A stretch of DNA of 64,000 bases from Lichenibacterium dinghuense (lineage in GTDB: Bacteria; Pseudomonadota; Alphaproteobacteria; Rhizobiales; Beijerinckiaceae), in NCBI RefSeq assembly GCF_021730615.1, contig NZ_JAJLMN010000001.1:1178001-1242000 (forward strand), written 5' to 3'. The position numbers and the translations under genes were made by a program. The notes beneath the pieces are model-generated. The model made no database searches and had not been told where the DNA came from. It saw nothing but the letters and a program-made list of their open reading frames with translations. This document shows positions 33,409 through 41,782 of the stretch, one piece after another (positions within the stretch are counted from its first letter, which is position 1; each line of letters starts with the position of its first letter).

Positions 33409-34428
33409 ATGGCGCTGTTGGAAACCAAGTTCAAGGCCGTCAAGGTCAGCCCGGGCCCGGGCGGCTGGGGCGGCCCGCTCGTCATCGAGCCGACGAGCCA
33501 GCGCGACAAGATCGTCGCGGTCACGGGCGGCGGCATCCCGCCCCTCGCCAGGCTCATCGCCGAGATGACGGGCGGCACCGCGGTCGACGGCTTCCGCCAG
33601 CCCCCGCCCGAGAGCGAGATGGCCTGCGTGATCGTCGACTGCGGCGGCACGGCGCGCTGCGGCGTCTACCCCCGCAAGCGCATCCCCACCATCAACCTGA
33701 CGCCCGTCGGCCAGTCGGGGCCCCTCGCCCAGTTCATCACCGAGGACATCTACGTGTCCGGCGTGAAGGAGAAGCAGATCGAGTTCGCGGACGGCTCCGC
33801 CGCGCCCGTGGCGGCCGGCGCCTCGCCGATCGGCGCCAAGGCGGCCGTGGCCGCCACGGCCAAGCCCGCGCCGGCGCCCGAGACGGGCGGGGGCGGCTTC
33901 ATCGAGCTCATCGCCTCCATCGGCCGCGTGATGGGCCGCGTCGTCGGCATCTTCTTCAACGCCGGCCGCCGCACCATCGACCAGGTGGTCAGGAACGTGC
34001 TGCCCTTCATGGCCTTCGTGACCATGCTGATCGGCATCATCCTCTACACCGGCATCGGCGACGTCATCGCCAAGCCGATGGGCCCGCTCGCCAACAACAT
34101 CCTCGGCCTGCTGGTCATCTCGGCGGTGTGCGGCCTGCCGTTCCTGTCGCCGATCCTCGGGCCGGGCGCCGTCATCGCCCAGGTGATCGGCGTCGCCATC
34201 ATCGGCCCGCAGATCCAGAACGGCACCATCGCGCCCGCCATGGCCCTGCCGGCGCTGTTCGCCTACAACACGCAGGTGGGCTGCGACTTCGTGCCCGTCG
34301 GCCTCGCGCTCGGCGAGGCCAAGCCGAAGACGATCGAGATCGGCGTGCCGGCCGTGCTGATCAGCCGGCAGGTGATGGGGCCGCTGTCCGTGGTCATCGC
34401 CTACGTGTTCTCGCTCTTCGTGATGTGA
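33409..34428 (+). CDS. srlE: PTS glucitol/sorbitol-type EIIB/EIIC2 subunit
   Basis: A 339-residue SrlE homologue. The EIIB part has GWGGPLVIEP, and the phosphocysteine region DCGGTARCGVYPRKRIPTIN (Cys78/Cys84). A Pro/Ala linker leads to a membrane part with about four helices (LPFMAFVTMLIGIILYTGIG, NNILGLLVISAVCGLPFLSP, GCDFVPVGLALGEAKP). It transfers phosphate from EIIA to the incoming polyol. The ATG follows GGGGAGG. The membrane part is followed by a 208-base repeat-bearing gap before EIIA. Confidence 0.93.
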   Translation: MALLETKFKAVKVSPGPGGWGGPLVIEPTSQRDKIVAVTGGGIPPLARLIAEMTGGTAVDGFRQPPPESEMACVIVDCGGTARCGVYPRKRIPTINLTPVGQSGPLAQFITEDIYVSGVKEKQIEFADGSAAPVAAGASPIGAKAAVAATAKPAPAPETGGGGFIELIASIGRVMGRVVGIFFNAGRRTIDQVVRNVLPFMAFVTMLIGIILYTGIGDVIAKPMGPLANNILGLLVISAVCGLPFLSPILGPGAVIAQVIGVAIIGPQIQNGTIAPAMALPALFAYNTQVGCDFVPVGLALGEAKPKTIEIGVPAVLISRQVMGPLSVVIAYVFSLFVM

Positions 34429-34480
34429 GCTTCCTCTCCCGACCAAGCGGCGTGCCGAGTCTCGTCGGCTGGGAGGTATG

Positions 34481-34597
34481 CCCTTCTCCCCCGGGGGGAG
34501 AAGGTGGCGCGCAGCGCCGGATGAGGGGTGATGCGGCACGCGTCGGGTTTCCCCTCATCCGCCCTGTCGGGCACCTTCTCCCCGAAGGGGAGAAGGG
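34481..34597. repeat. Inverted pair of family 3 REP-like repeats
   Basis: CCCTTCTCCCCCGGGGGGAG plus GGATGAGGGG on the left, CCCCTCATCC plus CTTCTCCCCGAAGGGGAGAA on the right, forming nested hairpins and an overall inverted pair. It lies within the PTS operon between srlE and srlB, an insertion that may tune EIIA/EI expression. Confidence 0.75.
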
Positions 34598-34636
34598 CGC
34601 GTCCCTTCCGCGGCAACGATCCATCCCGAGGACCCG

Positions 34637-35017
34637 ATGACCACGTATTACCGCACCGCGCTCACGGCCGTCGGCCCGGACGTCGCCGACCTCCTCGACG
34701 GGGGCATCCTGATCCTGTTCGCCGAGGGCGCGCCGCCCGAGCTCGCCGAGGTGTCGGTGCTGCACCGCGTCGAGCAGGGGCCGACCGCCGAGGCGCCGCC
34801 CGTCGGCGCCACCATCACGATCGGCGAGCTCAGCGCCAAGCTCACCGCCATCGGCGGCTACGCCTGGGCCAAGGTCGCCGAGATCGGCCACGTGGTGATC
34901 AACTTCGACGGCGGCACCGAGACGAACCGCCCCGGCGAGATCTCGGCGAGCCGGGTCGAGGCGCCCGACCTCCTCGCCGCCATCAAGCCCGGCGCGGTCC
35001 TGACCATCTCGGCCTGA
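34637..35017 (+). CDS. srlB: PTS glucitol/sorbitol-type EIIA subunit
   Basis: A 126-residue EIIA-Gut homologue: TTYYRTALTAVGPDVADLL, ILILFAEGAPPELAEVSVLH with the probable phosphohistidine His43, and LTAIGGYAWAKVAEIGHVVINF with the family Gly-His. It is cytoplasmic and relays phosphate from HPr to EIIB. It is 12 bases upstream of the HPr-EI fusion gene, so all PTS parts needed for transport are encoded in this operon. Confidence 0.92.
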   Translation: MTTYYRTALTAVGPDVADLLDGGILILFAEGAPPELAEVSVLHRVEQGPTAEAPPVGATITIGELSAKLTAIGGYAWAKVAEIGHVVINFDGGTETNRPGEISASRVEAPDLLAAIKPGAVLTISA

Positions 35018-35029
35018 GGAGGCTCGCCC

Positions 35030-36988
35030 GTGGAGCGCACCGTCGCCGTCGCGTGCAAGGACGGGCTCCACGCCCGCCCCGCCGCCGAGTTCGCCAAGCT
35101 CGCCAAGACCTACGTGGCCGAGGTGAGCCTGCGCCGCCCGGACGGGGCGCCCGCCAAGGCCAAGAGCGCCGTCAAGCTGATGCTGCTCGCCGTCAAGGAG
35201 GGCGAGGAGGTCGTGCTGGAGGCCGAGGGCGACGACGCCGAGGCGGCGCTCGACGCGCTCTCGGCCTACCTCGCCACCCACGAGGCCGGCACGGCGGCGC
35301 CGACGGCCGGGCCGGCGGGGCTGCCCGAGCCCGCCTCCGGCACCTTCACGCCGCCCCCGGCCGGCCTGCCCTCGCGCGCCGCCGGCGTGCCGGCCAGCGA
35401 GGGCGCCGGCATCGGCCCGGCCTTCCCGTTCTTCCCCGAGGTGATCGTCGCCCCCGACCGCGCGGTCCCGCCCGACGAGGCGGTGGACGAGGTCGCGCGG
35501 CTGCACGCGGCGCTCGACGCGACCACGGGCGCGCTGATCGCCAACAAGCTCGAAGGCGGCGCCACGCCCGAGGACGTGGGCATCATCGACGCGCTGATCG
35601 AGGTCGCGCGCGACGCCGAGTTCGTCGGCGCCGTCGAGGCGGAGATCCGCTCCGGGCGCGACGCCGTGACGGCGGTGCTCCGCGCCGGCGGGGCGCTGGC
35701 GGCCTCGTTCGAGCGCGTGGAGGACGACTACATCCGCGCCCGCGCCGAGGACGTGGGCGGCGTCACCCGCGCGCTCGCCCTGTCGCTGCTCGGCCGCGCC
35801 GACGCCGACCTGTCCGCCGTGCCGGAGGGCGCCGTGCTGGTGGCCGACGAGGTGTCGGCCTGGGACTTCACCAAGGTGCCGGCCGGCCGGCTCGCCGGCA
35901 TCGTGTGCACGCAAGGGGCCGCGACCTCGCACCTCGCCATCATGGCCCGCACCCACGGCGTGCCGGCGGTGCTCGGCTGGCGCGACGGCGGCGCTGCGCT
36001 GCGCTCAGCGACGCGCGTCGCCCTCGACGGCTCGACCGGCGACGTGTGGGTCGACCCCGACGCCGCGACGGCGGCGCGCATCGAGGCGCGGGTCGCGGGC
36101 GACCGCAAGGCCCGCGCCGCCCTGGCCCACCTGCGCGGCGTGCACCCCGCGACGCGCGGCGGCCGGCCGATCGAGGTCGCGGCCAACCTGGGTTCCCTCA
36201 AGGAGATCGGCCCGGCCCTGGAGGCCGGCGCCATGGGGGTCGGGCTGTTCCGCACCGAGCTGCTGTTCATGGAGCGGAAGAGCCTGCCCTCCGAGGACGA
36301 GCAGGCCCGCACCTACGCCGAGCTGGCCCGCGCCTTCGCGCCTCACCCCGTGGTGGTGCGCACGCTCGACATCGGCGGCGACAAGCCGGTGGCTGGCATC
36401 GCCTTCCCGCACGAGGACAACCCGTTCCTCGGCTGGCGCGGCGTGCGCATGTGCCTCGACCGGCCAGACGTGTTCAAGCCGCAGATCCGGGCGCTGCTGC
36501 GCGCGGCGCTGTCGGGCAACGTCAAGGTGATGGTGCCGATGGTCAGCACGGTGGACGAGGTGCTGCGCGTGAAGGCGCTGGTGGCCGAGTGCCGGGCCGA
36601 GCTCGACGCGGAGGGCGCCGAGGCCGGGCAGTTCGAGCTCGGCATCATGGTGGAGACGCCGGCCGCGGCCCTGATGGCGGGCGACCTCGCCCGGCACGTC
36701 GCCTTCTTCTCGATCGGCACCAACGACCTGACCCAGTACGTCATGGCGTCAGATCGGCTGAACCCGCGCGTCGCCGACCTCAACCGCGCCGACCAGCCGG
36801 CGGTGCTGCGCGCGGTCGAGATGGTCTGCGCGGCCGCGCGTGAGGCCGGCATCTGGGTCGGGATCTGCGGCGAGGCCGCGGCGCGAGTCGACCTGATCCC
36901 GACCTTCCTGCGCTACGGGGTCGGCGAGCTGTCGATGAGCCCGGCGTCCATCCCGCGCGCGAAGGCGGCAGTGATGGAGGCCGAGTAG
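35030..36988 (+). CDS. Fused HPr-Enzyme I of the sugar PTS
   Basis: A 652-residue fusion. Residues 1-88 are HPr (CKDGLHARPAAEFAKLA, His14; the Ser46 region reads KAKSAVKLMLL). A Pro-rich linker leads to enzyme I: active-site GAATSHLAIMARTHGVPAV, GVGLFRTELLFMER, TLDIGGDKPVAG, and FSIGTNDLTQYVMA in the PEP-binding barrel. No EIIA domain is fused. The GTG start follows TGAGGAGG. Alphaproteobacteria usually have only the regulatory PTS-Ntr enzyme I (PtsP with a GAF domain); this one lacks GAF and is dedicated to sugar transport by its operon. PEP is the phosphate source. Confidence 0.93.
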   Translation: MERTVAVACKDGLHARPAAEFAKLAKTYVAEVSLRRPDGAPAKAKSAVKLMLLAVKEGEEVVLEAEGDDAEAALDALSAYLATHEAGTAAPTAGPAGLPEPASGTFTPPPAGLPSRAAGVPASEGAGIGPAFPFFPEVIVAPDRAVPPDEAVDEVARLHAALDATTGALIANKLEGGATPEDVGIIDALIEVARDAEFVGAVEAEIRSGRDAVTAVLRAGGALAASFERVEDDYIRARAEDVGGVTRALALSLLGRADADLSAVPEGAVLVADEVSAWDFTKVPAGRLAGIVCTQGAATSHLAIMARTHGVPAVLGWRDGGAALRSATRVALDGSTGDVWVDPDAATAARIEARVAGDRKARAALAHLRGVHPATRGGRPIEVAANLGSLKEIGPALEAGAMGVGLFRTELLFMERKSLPSEDEQARTYAELARAFAPHPVVVRTLDIGGDKPVAGIAFPHEDNPFLGWRGVRMCLDRPDVFKPQIRALLRAALSGNVKVMVPMVSTVDEVLRVKALVAECRAELDAEGAEAGQFELGIMVETPAAALMAGDLARHVAFFSIGTNDLTQYVMASDRLNPRVADLNRADQPAVLRAVEMVCAAAREAGIWVGICGEAAARVDLIPTFLRYGVGELSMSPASIPRAKAAVMEAE

Positions 36989-37028
36989 GCGCGCTTACAA
37001 GCCTTCGATGTGGAACAGAGGCGGCGCA

Positions 37029-37883
37029 TTACCCTTCTGATACGCTAGGGTGCACGTGTTCGAAGCGAGACTTCTTCTTTTTCTGCTTAGTCTCAATAGC
37101 TACCGGCAGGCGGGCAATGGCGGCTAGGAAAGTATCCTTGCCGTTCCAACTCGCCAGCGTGAGCCCCAGACAGGTCACTGATGACCAACCGCCGGAACTC
37201 ACCAAAGCAGTCACACAACCCGCAACAACCATTGATGCTATTCCGCTATTCTCGACAACATCGTACACAGAAGATATAGCAACGAAGACTCTTTGCAGGA
37301 CAGGTCTAGGGTTCCCGACCAAAGCTCCTTTTCGACCTCCATCGAGAGATAGGCCTCGCAACTCACCCGATATTGATCTAAGCCCATCTACAAGGGCTCC
37401 TGTTGAGTTCAATCTGAGATCGCCAACAGCACTTGCTGCTAAATCGATCCTGTCCGCCAGCTCAGACATTGACATCCTGACGGTCTTGGCCTCCCGTTCA
37501 AACTCAATTGCCAATACATTATCGACGAATAGCTTCACCGAGTCTGACGTGAGATCGGACGGTAATACAGAAATAAATTTATTTGGCTTAATCCTAAGTA
37601 CATTCTTCAATCCATCAGCTTTTGACCCAAGCCAAATCAGGCCAACTTTTCGTTTCGGAAATCTCAGCCTCAGCCTTCGGAAATTTTCGACGTCGCTACT
37701 CTCCTCAGTAAGGAGGAAGATAAACGCCTCTGTATCGTGAAAGGTTTTTTCAGGAAGCGATCCCGATCCGTACATCCCTTCTACGCTCATACCTATATTC
37801 AACCACGGCAAGAGATCTACGCGCTTCTCCCCCCGGAGCTCATTTGAGTATATTACCGAAAGCGTATTTCTTTTGCCCCGCAT
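37029..37883 (-). CDS. Hypothetical protein of low-GC, foreign-looking DNA
   Basis: A 284-residue protein in DNA of about 45-48% G+C, far below the neighbours. The N-terminal 120 residues alternate strands and helices (TLSVIYSNELRGEKRVDLLPW, EAFIFLLTEESSDVENFRRL, KVGLIWLGSKADGL, KFISVLPSDLTSDSVKLFV), a pattern loosely like a TIR or related Rossmann-like domain. A hydrophobic stretch (SGIASMVVAGCVTALVSSGG) lies near residues 210-230 and a Lys run (KQKKKKSR) near the end. No family is recognised. It was probably acquired horizontally and interrupts the island between the PTS operon and second ABC importer. Confidence 0.6.
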   Translation of the reverse strand: MRGKRNTLSVIYSNELRGEKRVDLLPWLNIGMSVEGMYGSGSLPEKTFHDTEAFIFLLTEESSDVENFRRLRLRFPKRKVGLIWLGSKADGLKNVLRIKPNKFISVLPSDLTSDSVKLFVDNVLAIEFEREAKTVRMSMSELADRIDLAASAVGDLRLNSTGALVDGLRSISGELRGLSLDGGRKGALVGNPRPVLQRVFVAISSVYDVVENSGIASMVVAGCVTALVSSGGWSSVTCLGLTLASWNGKDTFLAAIARLPVAIETKQKKKKSRFEHVHPSVSEG

Positions 37884-38042
37884 AAGAAGCCTGCAAGCCC
37901 GTTTGAGACGTCGTCAATGATATGTGATTTCACAGGCTTGGAGGTAGCATTTTCTCCATGTCACTGTCGATTCAGTCTCCCACGTAGCCATGCGGTCGCG
38001 ATGAGATTATAGTTGTCACTTAGGTGGTCGCAGACTCCCACA

Positions 38043-39026
38043 CTACCCCGCCGGCCTTCTTCCGAACGCCACCGCCAGGATGATGATCGCCCCCGCCACC
38101 ATGTTCTGCTCGCTGACGTCGAGGCCCATGATGATGAGCCCGTTGTTGATCGTGCCGATCAGCAGCGCGCCCACGAAGGTGCCGACGATGGTGCCCTTGC
38201 CGCCGAACAGGCTCGTGCCGCCGAGGATCACCGCCGCGATGGCGGCGAGCTCGCCGCCCGTGCCGAAGGAGTAGCGGGCCGTCTGCATCATGCCCGAATA
38301 CAGCATGCCGGCCAGCGCCGCCGCGCCGCCGCTGATGAGGAAGCAGATGAACTTTACCCGCGCGGTCCGGATGCCGGAATAGCGCGCGGCAAGGCGGTTG
38401 CCGCCCGTCGCCAGAACGGCGCGGCCGAAGGGCGTATATTTCAGCACGACGTGGCCCAGCACCGCGGCGAGCAGCGACCACAGGAACAGCGAGGGCAGGC
38501 CCGCCACGCTGCCGAAGCCGAAGATGCCCGTGAAGGTGCCGTTCGCGATGGCGACGGGCTTGGTGTAGGTCACGCGCATGTCGAGGCCGCGCACGAACTG
38601 CAGCATGCCCAGCGTCACCAGGAACGACGGGATGTTGACCACCGTGACGAAGAAGCCGTTCACGGCCCCGACGATCAGCCCCGACGCCACCGCGGCCGCG
38701 ACCCCGCCCGCGACGCCGAAGCCGGCCTGGATGGCGAGCGCCGCCATCAGAGCCGCCAGGGCGGCCGTCGAGCCGACCGACAGGTCGAGCTCGCCGGCCG
38801 AGATCACGAACGTCATGGCGACCGCCATCACGGCGATCATCGAGGTCGTGCGCGTGATGTTGAACAGGTTGGCGACCGTGAGGAAGCCCTTGTCGCCGAT
38901 CGTCAGCCCGAAGAAGACGATCACCACCGCGAAACAGATGTAGACGACGTAGTCGTTGAGCTGCACGCGGAAGCGGGGGATCGCGAAGGACGGGCGCGGG
39001 TCCCGCGTCTCAACCTTGGACGGCAT
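38043..39026 (-). CDS. Sugar ABC transporter permease (RbsC type), second importer
   Basis: A 327-residue BPD_transp_2 permease: TFVISAGELDLSVGSTAALAA, TPFGRAVLATGGNRLAARYSGI and AAVILGGTSLFGGKGTIVGTFVGALLIG. About eight membrane helices. Its start lies inside the 3' end of the ATPase gene (17-base overlap). Last gene of the operon hydrolase-binding protein-ATPase-permease. The downstream flank is the AT-rich segment with the foreign gene. Confidence 0.92.
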   Translation of the reverse strand: MPSKVETRDPRPSFAIPRFRVQLNDYVVYICFAVVIVFFGLTIGDKGFLTVANLFNITRTTSMIAVMAVAMTFVISAGELDLSVGSTAALAALMAALAIQAGFGVAGGVAAAVASGLIVGAVNGFFVTVVNIPSFLVTLGMLQFVRGLDMRVTYTKPVAIANGTFTGIFGFGSVAGLPSLFLWSLLAAVLGHVVLKYTPFGRAVLATGGNRLAARYSGIRTARVKFICFLISGGAAALAGMLYSGMMQTARYSFGTGGELAAIAAVILGGTSLFGGKGTIVGTFVGALLIGTINNGLIIMGLDVSEQNMVAGAIIILAVAFGRRPAG

Positions 39027-40503
39027 GGTGCAGGGTCTCCTCGGATTCGATGTCGCGCCGGTCGATCTCGCGGCTGACGCACCCGTCGTGGACCACGAGC
39101 AGCCGGTCACTCATGGCGAGCAGCTCCTCGAACTCGGACGAGATCAGCAGCACCGCCGCGCCCGAGGCGGCGATCTCGCGCACGATGGCGGCGATGTCGG
39201 ACTTCGCGCCGATGTCGACCCCGATGGTGGGCTCGTCGAGGATGAGGAGGCGCGGCTTGCGCTCCAGCCACTTGGCGAGCACGATCTTCTGCTGGTTGCC
39301 GCCGGACAGCAGCCGCGCGACCTTGTTCGGTCCGTCGGTCTTGATCTTGAGCCTGCCGATGTAGTCCCGCGCCGCCCGCCCGCCCGCCGCCTCGTCGAGC
39401 ACGAAGCCGCGCGTGAAGCGGCCGAGGCTCGGCAGCATCACGTTGTGGAGCAGCGAGTGGTCGAGCACGAGGCCCTGCGTGCGCCGGTTCTCCGGCACGA
39501 GGCCGGCGCCGGCCGCGATCGCCTCCGCGACCGTGCGGATCGGCCTGCCGTCGAGCGTCACGGACCCTGAGTCGGCGCGACGGATGCCGAACACCGTCTC
39601 GACGATCTCGGTGCGGCCCGAGCCCATCAGCCCGGCGAGGCCGACCACCTCGCCCGGGTAGACCTTGAAGGACACGTCCTCGAACTGGCCGGCGAGCGAC
39701 AGGCGCTCCACCTCCAGCACGGGCGTCTCGCCGAGCGCGTGGGCGCGCTCCTGCCACGCCAGCGAGGCCTCCATGCCGCCGCCCAGCATGGTCTCGACGA
39801 GGCCGTCCATCGTGAGGTCGCGCGCCTCGTCGGTCAGCACGGTCTCGCCGTCGCGCATCACCGTGATGCGGTCGCAGATGCGGAAGATCTCGGCCATGCG
39901 GTGCGAGATGTAGACGATGGAGATGCCGCTCGCCTTCAGCCGCGCGACGAGGCGGAACAGGGCCTCGGTCTCGCTCTCGCTGAGCGAGGCGGTGGGCTCG
40001 TCCATGACGAGGATGCGCGCCTCCTTGGACAGCGCCTTGGCGATCTCCACCATCTGGCACAGGCCGACGCTGAGCTGCTCGACCGGCGTGCGCGGGTCGA
40101 TGTCCTCGCCGAGCTCGGCCAGCACGGCGCGGGCGCGGCGCACCGCCTCGCCGTCGTCGAGCAGGCCCCGCGCGCGGCGCGGCTCGCGCGCGAGGAAGAT
40201 GTTCTGCGCCACCGTCAGGGTGGGCACGAGGCTGAACTCCTGGAAGATCATGGCCACGCCGGCCCGCTCGGCGTCGATGGCGCCGGCGAAGTCGACCTCC
40301 CGGCCCTCGATCTCCACCGTGCCGGCGTCGCGCGCGTAGACGCCGGTCAGGATCTTCATCAGGGTCGACTTGCCGGCCCCGTTGCCGCCCATCAGGGCGT
40401 GGACCTCGCCGCGGCGCAGGGAGAAGGAGGCCTTCCGCAGCACCGGGATGCCGTTGAAGCCCTTCTCGATGCCCCGCATCGCGAGGATGTCGCCCTCCGC
40501 CAC
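39010..40503 (-). CDS. Sugar ABC transporter ATP-binding protein (RbsA type), second importer
   Basis: A 497-residue double ATPase. First domain: Walker A GGNGAGKSTLM, signature region LSVGLCQMVEIAKAL, Walker B ILVMDEPTASLS. Second domain: GLMGSGRTEIVETVFG, signature LSGGNQQKIVLAKWLE, Walker B LLILDEPTIGVD. The GTG start (MAEGDILAMRGIEKGFNG) supplies the first beta strand and follows CCGGAGCC; an internal ATG would remove that strand. It lies 14 bases after the binding-protein gene. Confidence 0.92.
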   Translation of the reverse strand: MAEGDILAMRGIEKGFNGIPVLRKASFSLRRGEVHALMGGNGAGKSTLMKILTGVYARDAGTVEIEGREVDFAGAIDAERAGVAMIFQEFSLVPTLTVAQNIFLAREPRRARGLLDDGEAVRRARAVLAELGEDIDPRTPVEQLSVGLCQMVEIAKALSKEARILVMDEPTASLSESETEALFRLVARLKASGISIVYISHRMAEIFRICDRITVMRDGETVLTDEARDLTMDGLVETMLGGGMEASLAWQERAHALGETPVLEVERLSLAGQFEDVSFKVYPGEVVGLAGLMGSGRTEIVETVFGIRRADSGSVTLDGRPIRTVAEAIAAGAGLVPENRRTQGLVLDHSLLHNVMLPSLGRFTRGFVLDEAAGGRAARDYIGRLKIKTDGPNKVARLLSGGNQQKIVLAKWLERKPRLLILDEPTIGVDIGAKSDIAAIVREIAASGAAVLLISSEFEELLAMSDRLLVVHDGCVSREIDRRDIESEETLHHAVQG

Positions 40504-40517
40504 GGCCCCGGCTCCGG

Positions 40518-41699
40518 TCAGGACTTCTTGAGGTCGGCCACCATCGCGGCCGGCAGCGGCGTCCGGTAGATGATCTGGTAGGCCTCGGGCAGGTTGGCGC
40601 GGTCGACCGCCAGCGGCGGCACCACGACGTAGGGGGGCGCCGTCTCGCCGATCAGCGCCATGGCGCCCACCGTCGCCTCGGCGGCGCCCTGCTGGTAGGG
40701 CCGCTGGGACGAGATGCCGGCGATGAAGCCGCCCTTGGCCATGTCGGCCGCGACGATCTGGTCGAAGTTCTCGCACACGATCTTGAAGTCGGCCGGCGTC
40801 TTGCCCGCCACCTCGGCGGCGGTCGCGGCGCCCATGGCCGGGATGCTCCAGGAGCCGTAGAGGCCCTTGATCTTGGGGTAGCGCGCCAGCACCGCCTGGG
40901 CGACCTCCTGGCCCTTGTTGGGGTCGTCGTGGCCGGCCGCCACCACGAGGTGGACGTCCGGGTACTTGGCCATCAGCCGCGCCACGAAGCCCTCGTAGCG
41001 CAGGTTGGTGACGTAGAAGTCGTTGGCGAAATACATGGCGCCGACGTCGCCCTTGCCGCCCACAGCCTTGGCCAGCAGGTCGGCCACGTACATGCCGAGC
41101 GCGAGGTTGTCGGACGAGATGATCGAGGCGTAGTCCTTGCCGGGGTTCATGCCGTCGACCGCCTGGTCGATGAACACGACCTTGGTGCCGGCGTCGGCGA
41201 TCTTCTTGTAGGCCGCCGCCGTGGTCTGGCCGTTGAGCGGGATCGACACGAGCAGGCTCGGCTTCAGCACCGCGATGGCGTCGAGGTCCGAGATCTGCTT
41301 GGCGTCGTCCCAGTTGGCGTTGGTCTCGGCCACGACCTTGATGCCGAGCTTGGCGAAGGTCTCCTTGAGGCCCTTGGTCTGCTCGGAGGCCCAGTCGTCG
41401 CCGAGCCAGCCGAGCGAGATCGCGACCGTGAAGTTGCCGGCCTTGACCTTGGCGATCTGGTCGTCGGTGAGGTGCAGCGTCGAGGCCAGCACGCCCTTCT
41501 CGCCGCGCTGGCCGTCGCTCACCACCGTGTTCGACAGGTCGTCGATCTTGGCGAGCTCCAGCGTCTTGGCCGAGGGCGCCTGATACCACAGCGGCTGCTT
41601 GATGTCGGCGGCGATGTTGTCGGCGGCGAGGGCCGGGGCGGCGAGGCAGGTGGCGGCGAGCAGGGCGGCGGCGAGGCCGCGCGAGGGTGTGCGGATCAC
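40518..41699 (-). CDS. Periplasmic sugar-binding protein of the second ABC importer
   Basis: A 393-residue type I binding protein with signal peptide (GLAAALLAATCLAAPALA-AD). Pattern: FTVAISLGWLGDDWASEQTKG, LLVSIPLNGQTTAAAYKKIAD, KVVFIDQAVDGMNPGKDYAS, GDVGAMYFANDFYVTNLRYEG and KIVCENFDQIVAADMAKGGFI. It is longer than the first importer's protein and has an unusual N-terminal 60 residues (NIAADIKQPLWYQAPSAKTL). GTG start after AGGAAGGAAAC. Ligand not inferable, but it is probably related to the substrate of the hydrolase gene upstream. Confidence 0.9.
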   Translation of the reverse strand: MIRTPSRGLAAALLAATCLAAPALAADNIAADIKQPLWYQAPSAKTLELAKIDDLSNTVVSDGQRGEKGVLASTLHLTDDQIAKVKAGNFTVAISLGWLGDDWASEQTKGLKETFAKLGIKVVAETNANWDDAKQISDLDAIAVLKPSLLVSIPLNGQTTAAAYKKIADAGTKVVFIDQAVDGMNPGKDYASIISSDNLALGMYVADLLAKAVGGKGDVGAMYFANDFYVTNLRYEGFVARLMAKYPDVHLVVAAGHDDPNKGQEVAQAVLARYPKIKGLYGSWSIPAMGAATAAEVAGKTPADFKIVCENFDQIVAADMAKGGFIAGISSQRPYQQGAAEATVGAMALIGETAPPYVVVPPLAVDRANLPEAYQIIYRTPLPAAMVADLKKS

Positions 41700-41782
41700 G
41701 GGGAGTTTCCTTCCTGGAGGTTGTTGGGATGTGCCGGCGCGGCGGGCGTTCTCGCGGCCCGCTCGCGTGGGAACCGGGCGAT

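Noticed and set aside
37117..37740. Plus-strand 207-codon frame opposite the low-GC hypothetical gene
   Set aside because: No ribosome binding site and a Ser/Pro/Thr-rich product without hydrophobic pattern; the minus-strand frame is longer and has protein-like secondary structure.
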